DNA of 64,000 bases, from contig NZ_JAHVHT010000002.1 in assembly GCF_019802125.1 (NCBI RefSeq), positions 310,001 to 374,000 on the forward strand. Reading direction: 5' to 3'. Below are positions 8,440 to 20,654 of this stretch, piece by piece (within the stretch, counting starts at the first letter, position 1; every line of letters starts with the position of its first letter). The notes under the pieces were generated by a model. The model searched no databases. It had not been told where the DNA came from and saw nothing but the letters and a program-made list of their open reading frames with translations. The stretch is from Tateyamaria omphalii. GTDB taxonomy: Bacteria > Pseudomonadota > Alphaproteobacteria > Rhodobacterales > Rhodobacteraceae. A program made the position numbers and the translations under genes.

Positions 8440-8581
8440 AGATCTGTCCCCCTGAGCCGTTTACGGCATCATGTTGCAGAATGGTCTAGCCGGAAATGAC
8501 GGCGGCACACACAAGAAATTTCGTTTACGGGCGGTCAATCGCCTAGAACGTTGCCCAATGACAATAGCAATGACCGTTAAT

Positions 8582-10054
8582 TCAGCTGTTTTTTGGGGCT
8601 GGATTCCCCATATCCTCCGCTTCAATCACGTCACTGTCATCGACGACCGCAACTGCACCATCATCGTCGGATTTCTGTGGCGCACCGATCAGCAGTGGCA
8701 GCATCTCACTGCCGCCCGGCAGGGTCAGTTCGGCATTCGGTGGCCGTTTCCATGACAGCGTGTCGAAGGCGCCGCAATTGCTGCAGGTCGGTGCCCAGGC
8801 GGGCATGATGTTCTGGCAATTGTCGCAGACCCATTGCGGACCGCGCGGGGCTGTGACCGCTCGGGCGAGCCACCCCTGTACAACAGCGTCGCTTGCCCCC
8901 TCGCCCCGTTCAATGGCTGCCATCAGCGTCAGGGATCGGGTCGTTGGATCGGTTTCGGCCAGATCGCTCAGCGCACGACGGGCGGCTGGAAAGTCCTCGG
9001 CCGCGATGTGCAGCTCGCTCAGCAGCATCTTGGTTTCGGGGTGGTCCGGCTTGGTCTTGGTCAGCGCCGTGAAACGCTTGAGCCGGTCTGTCGATGTCTC
9101 TTCGGGCTCAATCTCGGCAAAGGCGGCGGCGACATCGGGGTGCGGTTGTGCATCCCATGCTTTTTTCAGAACGCGGGTCGCGTAGCGTTTCTGGCCTTTT
9201 TCGATGTACCCTTGGGCCGCCATGACAGCGGCCGGGATCAGGTCGGGGGACAGGCGGTTCGCCTCGATCGCGGCCTCGCGTGCTTCAATCGTTTCGTCGG
9301 CTTCCAGCACCTTGCGCGCTTCGCTCAGCGCCAGCACGGCATCGCGGCGTTTGTGTACATCGCGGGGCAGGTTTCCGTGTTTCAGCTTGGCGCTCAACGT
9401 GGCGCGGGCGCCGGTCCAGTCTTCCTTGTCGGCTTGCAGCTTCAGCAGGATGTCTTGCGTCTCTTCATGCTTGGGTTTGATGGCAAATGCCTTTTCGGCC
9501 AGTTGCAGGGCCGTGTCCGTGTCTCCATCCGCCAGCTTCTGCTTCATGATGCCGCGCACGCCGACAAAGCGTGTTGCATCGTTTGTCACCAGCTTGCGGT
9601 ACGTCTCCTCCGCCTTTTTCCGGTCGCCCGCCATTTCAGCAGCCTGAGCCGTCAGCAGATTGGTCAGTTCGGGCCGGTCGAGGTAACGATCCGCTTTTTC
9701 CGCCTTTGCCAGAGCGGTTCGGGCCTCTCCTGAGGCCAACGCCATCATCCCCTCGGCCAGCGCATCGAACCCCTTCGCGTATTTGCGACGCTCGAAATAC
9801 CGCGAGATGGCGGTGTCGTCGCCGTTCAGGAAGTGCCAGACGGCGATTACCAGACCGAGCAGCTTCAGGAACACCCAGACTGCAAGGATCAGCGCCACGA
9901 GGGCAATAACGGATTGCAAGGGGCCAAGGGTGTATTCCTTGCCCGCCACGACGATCTGAATGCCGCCCTCGCTTTCCAGAAGCCAACCGGCGCCCAAGGC
10001 CAGGGCCGCAACCGCGACCACGAAAATGATGATTTTTACCAATGACCAGATCAT
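8582..10054 (-). CDS. hemY: HemY-domain TPR membrane protein with C-terminal CxxC-CxxC motif
   Basis: Inner-membrane protein of the heme-biosynthesis-associated HemY family (not the oxidase also called HemY). Two N-terminal helices (IIIFVVAVAALALGAGWLL and LQSVIALVALILAVWVFLKLLGLVIAVW) flank a short loop. Long TPR-like helical repeats follow. Near the C-terminus WVCDNCQNIMPAW-x-PTCSNCGAF forms a CxxC-x9-CxxC pair resembling the rubredoxin-type module of LapB/YciM. The start is MIWSLVKII at 10054 (490 aa), 11 bp after the Mic60-like gene stop. Cluster order is hemD - Mic60-like - hemY. Confidence 0.88.
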   Translation of the reverse strand: MIWSLVKIIIFVVAVAALALGAGWLLESEGGIQIVVAGKEYTLGPLQSVIALVALILAVWVFLKLLGLVIAVWHFLNGDDTAISRYFERRKYAKGFDALAEGMMALASGEARTALAKAEKADRYLDRPELTNLLTAQAAEMAGDRKKAEETYRKLVTNDATRFVGVRGIMKQKLADGDTDTALQLAEKAFAIKPKHEETQDILLKLQADKEDWTGARATLSAKLKHGNLPRDVHKRRDAVLALSEARKVLEADETIEAREAAIEANRLSPDLIPAAVMAAQGYIEKGQKRYATRVLKKAWDAQPHPDVAAAFAEIEPEETSTDRLKRFTALTKTKPDHPETKMLLSELHIAAEDFPAARRALSDLAETDPTTRSLTLMAAIERGEGASDAVVQGWLARAVTAPRGPQWVCDNCQNIMPAWAPTCSNCGAFDTLSWKRPPNAELTLPGGSEMLPLLIGAPQKSDDDGAVAVVDDSDVIEAEDMGNPAPKNS

Positions 10055-10065
10055 AAAAGGCCCCT

Positions 10066-11346
<1,281 letters not shown>

Positions 11347-11416
11347 GGAACTCCCCTTCCGATTCTTCCGTGCGGTTTGACACCGCTTCAAACTCTACAG
11401 CGCGCCCACGCGCCCC

Positions 11417-12124
11417 TCAACCCGAACTGATGGCCTGCCGGATGGCGGCGTACATCGCAGCGGCATCCGGGCGTTCGGCCACGCTATGAACTTTCAGCGG
11501 ATGCGCCGCCTCTGCGACCGCCGCGCTGAGTGCGATCACATTCAGGCATTTGGCTCGTGGGTCCTGTTTGGCAAATTCCACTGCTGTGCGGGGAGAGAAA
11601 AGGGGGACAATCGTCGCGTCACTTTCGATCATGGCAGTCCGTGCCGCATTGTTGAGCGGTTGGGGCACCTGGTCGTAAACGATTGCCTCGGTCACCGTAT
11701 GCCCAGCAGTCACCAAACGCCCCGCAATGTCGCCGCGCGTGTGACGACCGCGAATGTGAACGAGCGATTTGTTGGGAGGATTTCCTATAACGTACGATAC
11801 AAGCGCATCCGCGTCCTGCCCGGCCATCTGCGCGGACCAACCTTTGGCCTTTGCTTGCGCGGTCGTCCGTGCCCCCACGCAATACGCCATGCGGCCCGCG
11901 CCTTCAGGGCCATATTGCACGCCGTTTGACGAAGAGAAAATGGCCGCCATATCCGGCAGTAGGCCAAGCGCATCGCCGGTGGGCTCGATACGCAAGAGCG
12001 GGCTGAACACGGGCGTAACCCTAGCCATGAGATCGTCGGGCATCTCTTCCACGAACCGTTCTGCCGCGGCCAGCGGGCGGGTCATCAACAAGGTGACAGG
12101 GGAGAGAGGTGCATTGTTCGCCAC
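11417..12124 (-). CDS. hemD: Uroporphyrinogen-III synthase
   Basis: Cyclises hydroxymethylbilane to uroporphyrinogen III in tetrapyrrole synthesis. The 235-aa sequence is divergent, as HemD usually is, but has LLMTRPLAAAERF at the start, AIFSSSNGVQYG, AYCVGARTTAQAKAKGW and VIALSAAVAEAA, with the two-lobe layout of the family. It lies just upstream of the Mic60-like and hemY genes on the same strand. It is divergent from tsaD across 47 bp. Confidence 0.85.
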   Translation of the reverse strand: MANNAPLSPVTLLMTRPLAAAERFVEEMPDDLMARVTPVFSPLLRIEPTGDALGLLPDMAAIFSSSNGVQYGPEGAGRMAYCVGARTTAQAKAKGWSAQMAGQDADALVSYVIGNPPNKSLVHIRGRHTRGDIAGRLVTAGHTVTEAIVYDQVPQPLNNAARTAMIESDATIVPLFSPRTAVEFAKQDPRAKCLNVIALSAAVAEAAHPLKVHSVAERPDAAAMYAAIRQAISSG

Positions 12125-12171
12125 GGCTTATGCTGTTACCTCGCACGCGCCTTTGGTGCAACGGATAGGCC

Positions 12172-13266
12172 ATGACGCGAGCCGTGACAGTTCTGGGGAT
12201 CGAGAGCAGCTGCGACGATACTGCAGCGGCTGTGGTGTGTGGCGCGCCCGGAGATATGACGGTGCTGTCGTCCGTGGTGTTTGGGCAATCCGAGTTGCAT
12301 GCCGATTTCGGTGGCGTGGTGCCCGAGATTGCGGCCCGTGCCCATGCGGAGCGTTTGGATGTCAGCATTGCCGGCGCACTGGAGCAGGCGAATGTGTCGT
12401 TGAAAGACATTGATGCCATTGCGGCGACGTGCGGTCCGGGCCTGATCGGTGGCGTGGTCGCGGGTGTGATGACGGCCAAGGGGCTGGCCGTCGCGACGGG
12501 CAAGCCGCTTTATGGAATCAACCACCTCGCGGGGCATGCACTGACGCCGCGGCTGTCGGACGGCATATCCTTTCCCTACCTGATGCTTCTTGTATCGGGC
12601 GGGCACTGCCAGTTCCTGCTGGCAAAGGGCCCCGATGACTTCAAGCGCCTCGGCGGCACCATCGACGATGCTCCGGGCGAGGCGTTCGACAAGGTCGCGC
12701 GGCTGATTGGGCTGGGTCAGCCCGGTGGTCCGGCGGTCGAGGCCGCGGCACGCGACGGCAATCCGGCCCGCTTCGATTTTCCCCGGCCACTCGCCAACAA
12801 GCCGGGATGTGACCTGAGCTTTTCCGGTTTGAAAACGGCGGTGCTGCGTGCGCGGGACGGGATCGTCGACGCGCAATCGGGTTTGATGGTGCAGGATCAG
12901 GCGGACCTGGCCGCGTCGTTTCAGGCGGCGGTGGCGGACAGTCTGGCGGGCAAGACGCGGCGGGCGCTGGCGGCCTATCTCGACCTTGCGCCTGCGCAAC
13001 CGACCCTGTGCGTGGCTGGCGGCGTGGCGGCAAATATGACCATTCGCGCCTTGTTAGAGACTATTTGTGCTGAAGCCGACGTCGCGTTCAATGCTCCGCC
13101 GCTGGCGCTGTGCACGGACAATGCGGCGATGATCGCAGCGGCCGCTATTGAACAGATGCCCTACCGGGAACCGGACGGCATGGACCTGTCGGCGCGTCCA
13201 CGTATGCCGCTTGATACCAAAAGCGCAGCGATGTTGGGCTCAGGCAAGAAAGGCGCCAAGGCGTGA
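12172..13266 (+). CDS. tsaD: tRNA N6-adenosine threonylcarbamoyltransferase TsaD
   Basis: Transfers threonylcarbamoyl to A37 of ANN-decoding tRNAs together with TsaB and TsaE. The 364-aa protein starts [18 protein letters not shown]. It carries the metal-binding histidines in [10 protein letters not shown] and [12 protein letters not shown], then [11 protein letters not shown] and [12 protein letters not shown]. The C-terminal [14 protein letters not shown] completes the ASKHA fold, and the length is normal. Its stop overlaps the GTG start of gpsA by 4 bp (GTGA), so they are translationally coupled. Confidence 0.96.
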   Translation: MTRAVTVLGIESSCDDTAAAVVCGAPGDMTVLSSVVFGQSELHADFGGVVPEIAARAHAERLDVSIAGALEQANVSLKDIDAIAATCGPGLIGGVVAGVMTAKGLAVATGKPLYGINHLAGHALTPRLSDGISFPYLMLLVSGGHCQFLLAKGPDDFKRLGGTIDDAPGEAFDKVARLIGLGQPGGPAVEAAARDGNPARFDFPRPLANKPGCDLSFSGLKTAVLRARDGIVDAQSGLMVQDQADLAASFQAAVADSLAGKTRRALAAYLDLAPAQPTLCVAGGVAANMTIRALLETICAEADVAFNAPPLALCTDNAAMIAAAAIEQMPYREPDGMDLSARPRMPLDTKSAAMLGSGKKGAKA

Positions 13267-14210
13267 GCGTCGGTGTGATCGGTGCAGGCGCGTTCGGCAC
13301 GGCGCTGGCGGTCGCGTTGGCGTCTAAAGGTCCGGTGACATTGTGGGCCCGCAACCCGGAACATGCCGCGACCATGCGCAATACGCGGCAGAATGCGCAG
13401 CGACTGCCGGGCGTCGAACTGCCCGCTGACATCACGGTTTCGGCGCAGTTAGAGACTGTTTTGAAGTGCAACACGCTCCTTTTCGCGGTGCCGACACAAA
13501 GGTTGCGCAGGTTCCTGATCGATCTGGATCTGTCGCGCCACACCGCTGTTGCCTGCTGCAAAGGGATCGAAGTTACGACGGGGGTTGGACCAACCTCAAT
13601 ATTGTCCGGCGCGCGCCATGCGGCGGCGCTGACCGGGCCCAGCTTTGCCGATGACATTGCGCGCGGCTTGCCCACCGCCCTGACCCTGGCCTGCGCTGAC
13701 AGTCAGGTGGCCGAAGCGCTGCAAGCGGAGCTGTCTACGCCAAAACTCCGGCTTTATCGTACCTCGGATGTCATCGGCGCCGAACTGGGTGGCGCGTTGA
13801 AAAACGTTATTGCCATCGGATGCGGTGCCGTCATGGGCGCCGGTCTTGGCGACAGCGCGCGCGCGGCCCTGCTCACCCGTGGCTTTGCCGAGATGCAGCG
13901 CGTTGCCGTAGCGCTGGGCGCGCAGCCCGAGACGTTGATGGGCCTCAGCGGGTTGGGCGATCTGACGCTGACCTGCACTTCGGACAAGTCACGCAACTAC
14001 CGTCTTGGCCTTGCCCTTGGCGCGGGAACCGAATTTGATGCGGCCATTACGGTCGAAGGTGCCGGAACAGCGCGGGCATTGCGCGGTGTCGCGGCCAAAC
14101 ACGATCTTGATCTGCCGATCTGCGCCACGGTCGCGGATCTGGTGGATGACAATGTGGATGTACCCGGTGCCATGGCCCGTTTAATGGCCCGCCCGCTGAA
14201 GGAGGAATGA
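13263..14210 (+). CDS. gpsA: Glycerol-3-phosphate dehydrogenase [NAD(P)+]
   Basis: Makes sn-glycerol-3-phosphate from dihydroxyacetone phosphate for phospholipid synthesis. The N-terminal nucleotide fold is [18 protein letters not shown]. The catalytic region includes [38 protein letters not shown] and [19 protein letters not shown], and the protein ends with the family's [23 protein letters not shown]. The 315-aa length is typical. It starts with GTG inside the end of tsaD, and the next gene starts 1 bp after its stop. Confidence 0.95.
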   Translation: MSVGVIGAGAFGTALAVALASKGPVTLWARNPEHAATMRNTRQNAQRLPGVELPADITVSAQLETVLKCNTLLFAVPTQRLRRFLIDLDLSRHTAVACCKGIEVTTGVGPTSILSGARHAAALTGPSFADDIARGLPTALTLACADSQVAEALQAELSTPKLRLYRTSDVIGAELGGALKNVIAIGCGAVMGAGLGDSARAALLTRGFAEMQRVAVALGAQPETLMGLSGLGDLTLTCTSDKSRNYRLGLALGAGTEFDAAITVEGAGTARALRGVAAKHDLDLPICATVADLVDDNVDVPGAMARLMARPLKEE

Positions 14211-14211
14211 C

Positions 14212-14487
14212 ATGCTTTTTGCCCTGATGGCCTTTGACAAGGAGGGCGCGCTGGATGTCCGGATGGAGAACCGTCCGGCGCATCTGGACTACCTCGACAG
14301 CACCGGCGTCGTGAAACAGGCGGGGCCCTTTCTGGATGCCGATGGCAATCCCTGCGGGTCGCTGATTGTGCTGGACGTTGAGGATATGGCCGCCGCACAA
14401 AGCTGGGCGGACAATGACCCCTATGCCAAGGCGGGCCTGTTCCGTGATGTTCAGATCAAGGCATGGAAACAGGTGATCGGCGCATGA
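14212..14487 (+). CDS. YciI-like protein
   Basis: A 91-aa protein of the YCII fold (ferredoxin-like), with FALMAFDKEGALDVRMENRPAHLDYLDSTG carrying the conserved His and Asp, and a SLIVLDVEDMAAAQSWADNDPYAKAGLF end. The biochemical role of the family is unsettled; a dienelactone/lyase-like or binding function has been suggested. GAAGGAGG just upstream of the ATG is a strong ribosome site. Its 3' end overlaps the EVE gene start by 4 bp (ATGA), so the tsaD-gpsA-yciI-EVE genes are one tightly packed operon. Confidence 0.85.
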   Translation: MLFALMAFDKEGALDVRMENRPAHLDYLDSTGVVKQAGPFLDADGNPCGSLIVLDVEDMAAAQSWADNDPYAKAGLFRDVQIKAWKQVIGA

Positions 14488-14903
14488 GGTACTGGCTTTT
14501 CAAATCCGAACCGTCGACCTGGAGCTGGGACCAGCAGGTCGCCAAAGGCGATGCGGGCGAAGAATGGGATGGTGTGCGCAACTACCAGGCCCGCAACTTC
14601 ATGCGCGAGATGAAGGTGGGGGATCGCGGGTTCTTCTACCACTCGCAGACGGAAAAGGCCGTGGTTGGCATTGTCGAAGTGATCGCGGAGGCGCATCCGG
14701 ACAGCACGATCGACGACGCGCGCTGGGAGTGCGTGGACATCAAGGCGATTGGTCCCGTTCAAACGCCGGTCACGCTTGAAATGGTCAAGGCGGACCCGCG
14801 GCTGGAAGAGATGGCCCTAATCCGAAATTCGCGCCTGTCGGTGCAGCCGGTCACGGATGCCGAATGGCAGGCCGTGTGCGAGATGGCGGGCGTCGATCCG
14901 TAA
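14484..14903 (+). CDS. EVE-domain protein (PUA-like fold)
   Basis: A 139-aa EVE-domain protein. MRYWLFKSEPSTWSWDQ, WDGVRNYQARNFMREMKVGDRGFFYHS and the C-terminal LIRNSRLSVQPVTDAEWQ are diagnostic. EVE domains are PUA-like and bind modified nucleobases; standalone ones are common in Proteobacteria and their biological role is still unclear. The start is the ATG overlapping the preceding stop, as MRYWLFKSEP is the conserved N-terminus. The association with tsaD hints at RNA-modification biology, but this is inference. Confidence 0.92.
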   Translation: MRYWLFKSEPSTWSWDQQVAKGDAGEEWDGVRNYQARNFMREMKVGDRGFFYHSQTEKAVVGIVEVIAEAHPDSTIDDARWECVDIKAIGPVQTPVTLEMVKADPRLEEMALIRNSRLSVQPVTDAEWQAVCEMAGVDP

Positions 14904-14968
14904 ACGCTTTGGATTTTTCCCATCGTCTGGCAACCTGTTGGCACAAATAGCCAATGACGGAGGGACAT

Positions 14969-15367
14969 ATGGGATTTTTAGCTGTTTTGGCGGCAGGCGT
15001 CGCCGGGTTCATGTTCGGGGCAATCTGGTACACGGTGCTGGCCAAACCATGGATGGCGGTATCGGGCGTGCCGTTGAACGAGGCGGGCGATGCGCCTGCC
15101 AACCAGTCAAACCCGGTGCCGTACATCACAAGCATAGTCGGTGCTATTCTGGTCGCGGGTATGATGCGCCATGTCTTTGTGCTGAGCGGCATTGACACAT
15201 TCGGCGAAGGACTGGTGTCGGGGTTCGGGATCGGACTGTTCCTGGTTACGCCGTGGATTGCGACGTTCTATGCGTTTGGCGCCCGGCCCTTCCGTCTCGC
15301 CATGATTGATGGCGGGTACGCCACGTTCGGCTGCACTGTCATCGGTGCGGTGCTGACGCTGTTCTAG
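14969..15367 (+). CDS. DUF1761 membrane protein
   Basis: A 132-aa protein with four predicted membrane helices: LAVLAAGVAGFMFGAIWYTVLA, YITSIVGAILVAGMMRHVFV, GLVSGFGIGLFLVTPWIATFYAFG and YATFGCTVIGAVLTLF. The GAIWYTVLAKPWM segment is typical of DUF1761. The ATG at 14969 is preceded by GGAGGG; an upstream ATG at 14954 overlaps that ribosome site and is rejected. The function is unknown. Confidence 0.8.
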   Translation: MGFLAVLAAGVAGFMFGAIWYTVLAKPWMAVSGVPLNEAGDAPANQSNPVPYITSIVGAILVAGMMRHVFVLSGIDTFGEGLVSGFGIGLFLVTPWIATFYAFGARPFRLAMIDGGYATFGCTVIGAVLTLF

Positions 15368-15373
15368 GAAAAA

Positions 15374-15408
15374 GGGTTCTGACCCATATTGGTCAGAACC
15401 CTCCTTTC
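15374..15408 (+). terminator. Hairpin terminator after the DUF1761 gene
   Basis: GGGTTCTGACC-CATATT-GGTCAGAACCC is a perfect 11-bp stem beginning 7 bp after the stop, followed by a weak T tract (TCCTTTC). The rest of 15409-15534 holds no recognisable gene. Confidence 0.65.
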
Positions 15409-15534
15409 ACCCCGGTGCACACTCCCACGAGCCACCGCAAGTCAACTGAATATCGGGTCTGACCTTCTGGTCCGATCACCCATCTTGCTACCAAAACGGG
15501 TGACGCATCTCAATTTTATTGTAGATCTCATTCT

Positions 15535-15568
15535 AGCAAAAAATGAAACACCCGCTTAAAGCGGGTGT
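15535..15568 (-). terminator. Intrinsic terminator of the DUF2853 gene
   Basis: On the minus strand ACACCCGC-TTTAA-GCGGGTGT is followed by TTTCATTTTTTG, about 30 bp after the DUF2853 stop. Confidence 0.8.
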
Positions 15569-15597
15569 CTTGTTCGTTAATGCTGCACCTGCAGAAA

Positions 15598-15939
15598 TCA
15601 GGCGTAGACGCTTTCTTTGCCGAAATGCTTGGTGAGCATGTAGTAGACAACGGCGCGGTACTTGTTGCGCTCGGATTTGCCGTAAGTTTCGATGACCGAC
15701 GCAATCGCTTCGTCCAGCTTCGGACCGTCAGCCAGGCCCAGCTTCTTGATCAGGAAGTTGTTCTTGACGGTTTCCAGCTCACCCGGCTGGCTCGACGCCA
15801 CTGTCGATGCGTCGGCGTCGTAGATCGACGGGCCACAGCCAATTGTCACCTTCGTCAGCAGGTCCATGTCCGGCGTCATGCCACATTTGTTTTTCAGATC
15901 ATCCGCGTATTGCGCGATCAGATCGTCCCTCTTGCCCAT
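15598..15939 (-). CDS. DUF2853 family protein
   Basis: A 113-aa soluble protein. MGKRDDLIAQYADDLKNKCG, TKVTIGCGPSIYDADASTVASSQPGELETVKNNFLIKKLGL and YMLTKHFGKESVYA fit the DUF2853 family, which is helical and of unknown function. The start at 15939 has GGGAG upstream; the longer open frame to 16074 is not protein-like. It has its own terminator and appears monocistronic. Confidence 0.82.
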   Translation of the reverse strand: MGKRDDLIAQYADDLKNKCGMTPDMDLLTKVTIGCGPSIYDADASTVASSQPGELETVKNNFLIKKLGLADGPKLDEAIASVIETYGKSERNKYRAVVYYMLTKHFGKESVYA

Positions 15940-16106
15940 ATCTTGTCTCCCACCAGTTGGACGTTGGTCGCCCTCCGCGACCTTGGAGCGAAGCGTAGTG
16001 CAGCAAAGGTGCCAAAACAAAGGAAAAATTGACGTGCTTTTCCATTCGGCGGAAAACCAAGAAAGGGGACCCAAGGCCCCCTTTCCCGTACGAACTGCGA
16101 TGCGCC

Positions 16107-16772
16107 TTAGAATTGCGCGTCGATCGGTGTTTCGTCCGGCAGGCTTTCCACACCGGTCTCGTCAAACTCGGGCAAGGCCTCAAGCTCGGCTTCGGTGTAT
16201 TGAGACAGCTTCAGCTGTTCATCCTCCGTGATTTCGAACTCGTTCACGTCGATGGCGACGGTGTACTCACCCAGGCCTAGGAAGCCGCCGATGCCGATGA
16301 CAGCCGCCTGGCCGTCGAGCGAATTCACGACATAGTCGATCTCGCCGATGACTTCGTCATTTGCGGACACGACATTCATGCCCAGCAGGTCGGCAACGGT
16401 CATCTCGGTTGTTGGTTGGACGGCGTCATTCTCGGCCAGGTCGGTGTCTTCCATGCCTGTGTCGGTCACGGGATCTGTCGGCGCCTCGGCATCAGCGGTC
16501 AGCGGCATAATGGTGTCATCGGTGCTTTCGATCTGCTCTGCCTGCGCCATGTCCATCTGCTCGGCGGACGCGGCCAGCTCATCAGCCATCTCGGCGAGTT
16601 GCTCGGCTTGTTCGGACAGCTCGTTCGCGTGCTTTGCAAGCTCTTCGGCCTTGACGGCATAGTCTGCTGCATGGCTCTCCTTGGCGGTAACTGCGGCAGT
16701 GTCCGCATAGGCCGAACCGGCAGCCAGAATTGCGGCCATAGCGGCCGACATCTTCAATGATTTCAGTGTCAT
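16107..16772 (-). CDS. Periplasmic PRC-barrel domain protein
   Basis: A 221-aa protein with a signal peptide (MTLKSLKMSAAMAAILAAGSAYADT). A helical, Glu/Ala-rich heptad region follows (AVKAEELAKHANELSEQAEQLAEMADELAASAEQMD), likely a coiled coil. Next come an acidic linker and a C-terminal PRC-barrel-like domain (MTVADLLGMNVVSANDEVIGEIDYVVNSLDG...GGFLGLGEYTVAIDV). The function is unknown; relatives are common in Rhodobacterales envelopes. The start has GGAGG 6 nt upstream. Confidence 0.78.
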   Translation of the reverse strand: MTLKSLKMSAAMAAILAAGSAYADTAAVTAKESHAADYAVKAEELAKHANELSEQAEQLAEMADELAASAEQMDMAQAEQIESTDDTIMPLTADAEAPTDPVTDTGMEDTDLAENDAVQPTTEMTVADLLGMNVVSANDEVIGEIDYVVNSLDGQAAVIGIGGFLGLGEYTVAIDVNEFEITEDEQLKLSQYTEAELEALPEFDETGVESLPDETPIDAQF

Positions 16773-16846
16773 AACGTCCTCCAATGGTTGCTTCGGAGGA
16801 GTAACGAACCCAAGCCAAAGGGGTTCCCGCCAGAGGCGAAAAAACA

Positions 16847-17535
16847 TCAGCGTACCGACAGGATTTCGTCCAGCGGCTTCTTGATCTTGGCCACGGCAGG
16901 CACTGTCGCATGGTCAGCTGCGTGGCCAACGGCGATGATCATCGTGGCCTTTTCGCTTTCTGGTCGGCCCAAGAGGTCGCCCAGAAATTTCATCGGGTTC
17001 GGCGTATGCGTCAAGGTCACCAGACCTGCCGTGTGCAGCGCTGTCAGCAGCATTCCAGTCGCAATGCCTACGCTTTCGGGCACGTAGTAGTTCTTGTACC
17101 GCGTGCCATCGTCAAACAGGCCGTAGCGCTGGGCAAAGACCACGATCAGCCATGGCGCATCCTCAAGATGCGGCTTGTCGGCATTGGTGCCGATGGGCTC
17201 CAGCGCCTTGATCCACTCGTCGCTGGCACCGCCATCATAGAACTTGCGCTCTTCTTCTTCTGCCGCCTCGCGGATCTGGCGTTTGATGGCCGGATCGCTG
17301 ATGGCCACGAAGTGCCACGGCTGGTGATTGGCGCCGGACGGGGCCGTACCGGCGGCTGCCACGCAAGCCTCGATCACTTCTTGCGCCACAGGTCGGGTGG
17401 AATAGTCGCGGACCGTGTGGCGCTGGGCCATGAAATCGCGGAACTCTTCCACCCGTTTGAGCATCTCGGCATCGTCCAACTCCTGCCGATCCGGCAGGGG
17501 CAGTTGGCGGTATTCCAGCTTTTCTTTCGAGAACA

Positions 17536-17536
<1 letters not shown>
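16847..17536 (-). CDS. Nitroreductase-family flavoprotein, iodotyrosine-deiodinase-like
   Basis: A 229-aa FMN nitroreductase-fold protein. The FMN site is RHTVRDYSTRPV near residue 40, with APSGANHQPWHFVAISD and a later GIATGMLLTALHTAGLVTLTHTPNPM. The N-terminal YRQLPLPDRQELDDAEMLKRVEEFRDFM and the RKFYDGGASDEWIKALEPIGTNADKPHLEDAPWLIVVF lid resemble the IYD (halotyrosine dehalogenase) branch more than NfsB. The natural substrate is not determinable here. Its start base coincides with the last base of gyrB, suggesting co-transcription. Confidence 0.82.
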
Positions 17537-19953
<2,417 letters not shown>

Positions 19954-19989
19954 TTATGGGCCCCTTGAGTGGTTCCCCAAAATATACCG

Positions 19990-20036
19990 TTTTCCACAGG
20001 GTTTGTCACGCAAGTGACACAAGATTTTGTGTGTCA
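19990..20036. promoter_or_regulatory. gyrB upstream region: DnaA-box-like 9-mer and two overlapping inverted repeats
   Basis: TTTTCCACA (19990-19998) differs from the DnaA box TTATCCACA at one base. Next to it lie TGTCAC-GCAA-GTGACA (20004-20019) and TGACACA-8 nt-TGTGTCA (20015-20036), which share TGACA and so could be mutually exclusive hairpins. The second reaches the LysE stop codon. No T tract follows on either strand, so simple termination is not indicated. Confidence 0.4.
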
Positions 20037-20654
20037 GGTCAGGGGGATGATCAGCCCCACGCAGATCAGCAAAGCGCCCGCAATCAGGTTCATTCGGCGC
20101 AGGCTGCGCCGAGAGGTCATGAGCCGCCGCGCGCGGTCGATGGACAGCGCCATAAAGAGGTTTCCGACCAGCGGCACCACCATCGAAAGCGCCACGATCA
20201 CCGCAATATCCCAGCCGGTCAGCCGAGTCAGGTCAAAGAACCCCGGCAGCATTCCCATGTAGAACAGGATCGCCTTGGGGTTGCCCAGGATCACAGCCAG
20301 CCCCGCCAGAAATCCCGCCCACATGCCGGGCCGCGTCAGGCGACTGTCCGTCCCGATGGTCTTGTCCGCCCCCCGGATCACCAGCGCACCCATCAGCGGG
20401 AAGATCCCCGCCGCCACCCATTTCAGAGCCTCAAGAAAACCGCCATAGACCGACAGGATCCATGTGATGCCAAAGATGGCGAGCAGCGACCACAACACGT
20501 CGCCCACAACGACACCCAAAGCGAGCGGCCAAGCGGCGTGAAAGCCGCCCGACAGGCTGCGCGCGATGAGGCCGACCCAGACCGGGCCGGGGGTCAGAAA
20601 CAGCACCGCCAGCGCACCTGCGTAAAGTGCAATGTCCCAGGGATCGAGGGTCAC
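20034..20654 (-). CDS. LysE/RhtB-family amino-acid exporter
   Basis: A 206-aa membrane protein with six predicted helices. The family signature FLTPGPVWVGLIARSLSGGFHAAWPLALGVVVGD is at the N-terminus, and GLAVILGNPKAILFYMGMLPGFFDL is the conserved central block. It starts with GTG overlapping the recF stop (GTGA), so it is translationally coupled to recF and inserted between recF and gyrB. The exported substrate is unknown. Confidence 0.88.
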   Translation of the reverse strand: MTLDPWDIALYAGALAVLFLTPGPVWVGLIARSLSGGFHAAWPLALGVVVGDVLWSLLAIFGITWILSVYGGFLEALKWVAAGIFPLMGALVIRGADKTIGTDSRLTRPGMWAGFLAGLAVILGNPKAILFYMGMLPGFFDLTRLTGWDIAVIVALSMVVPLVGNLFMALSIDRARRLMTSRRSLRRMNLIAGALLICVGLIIPLT

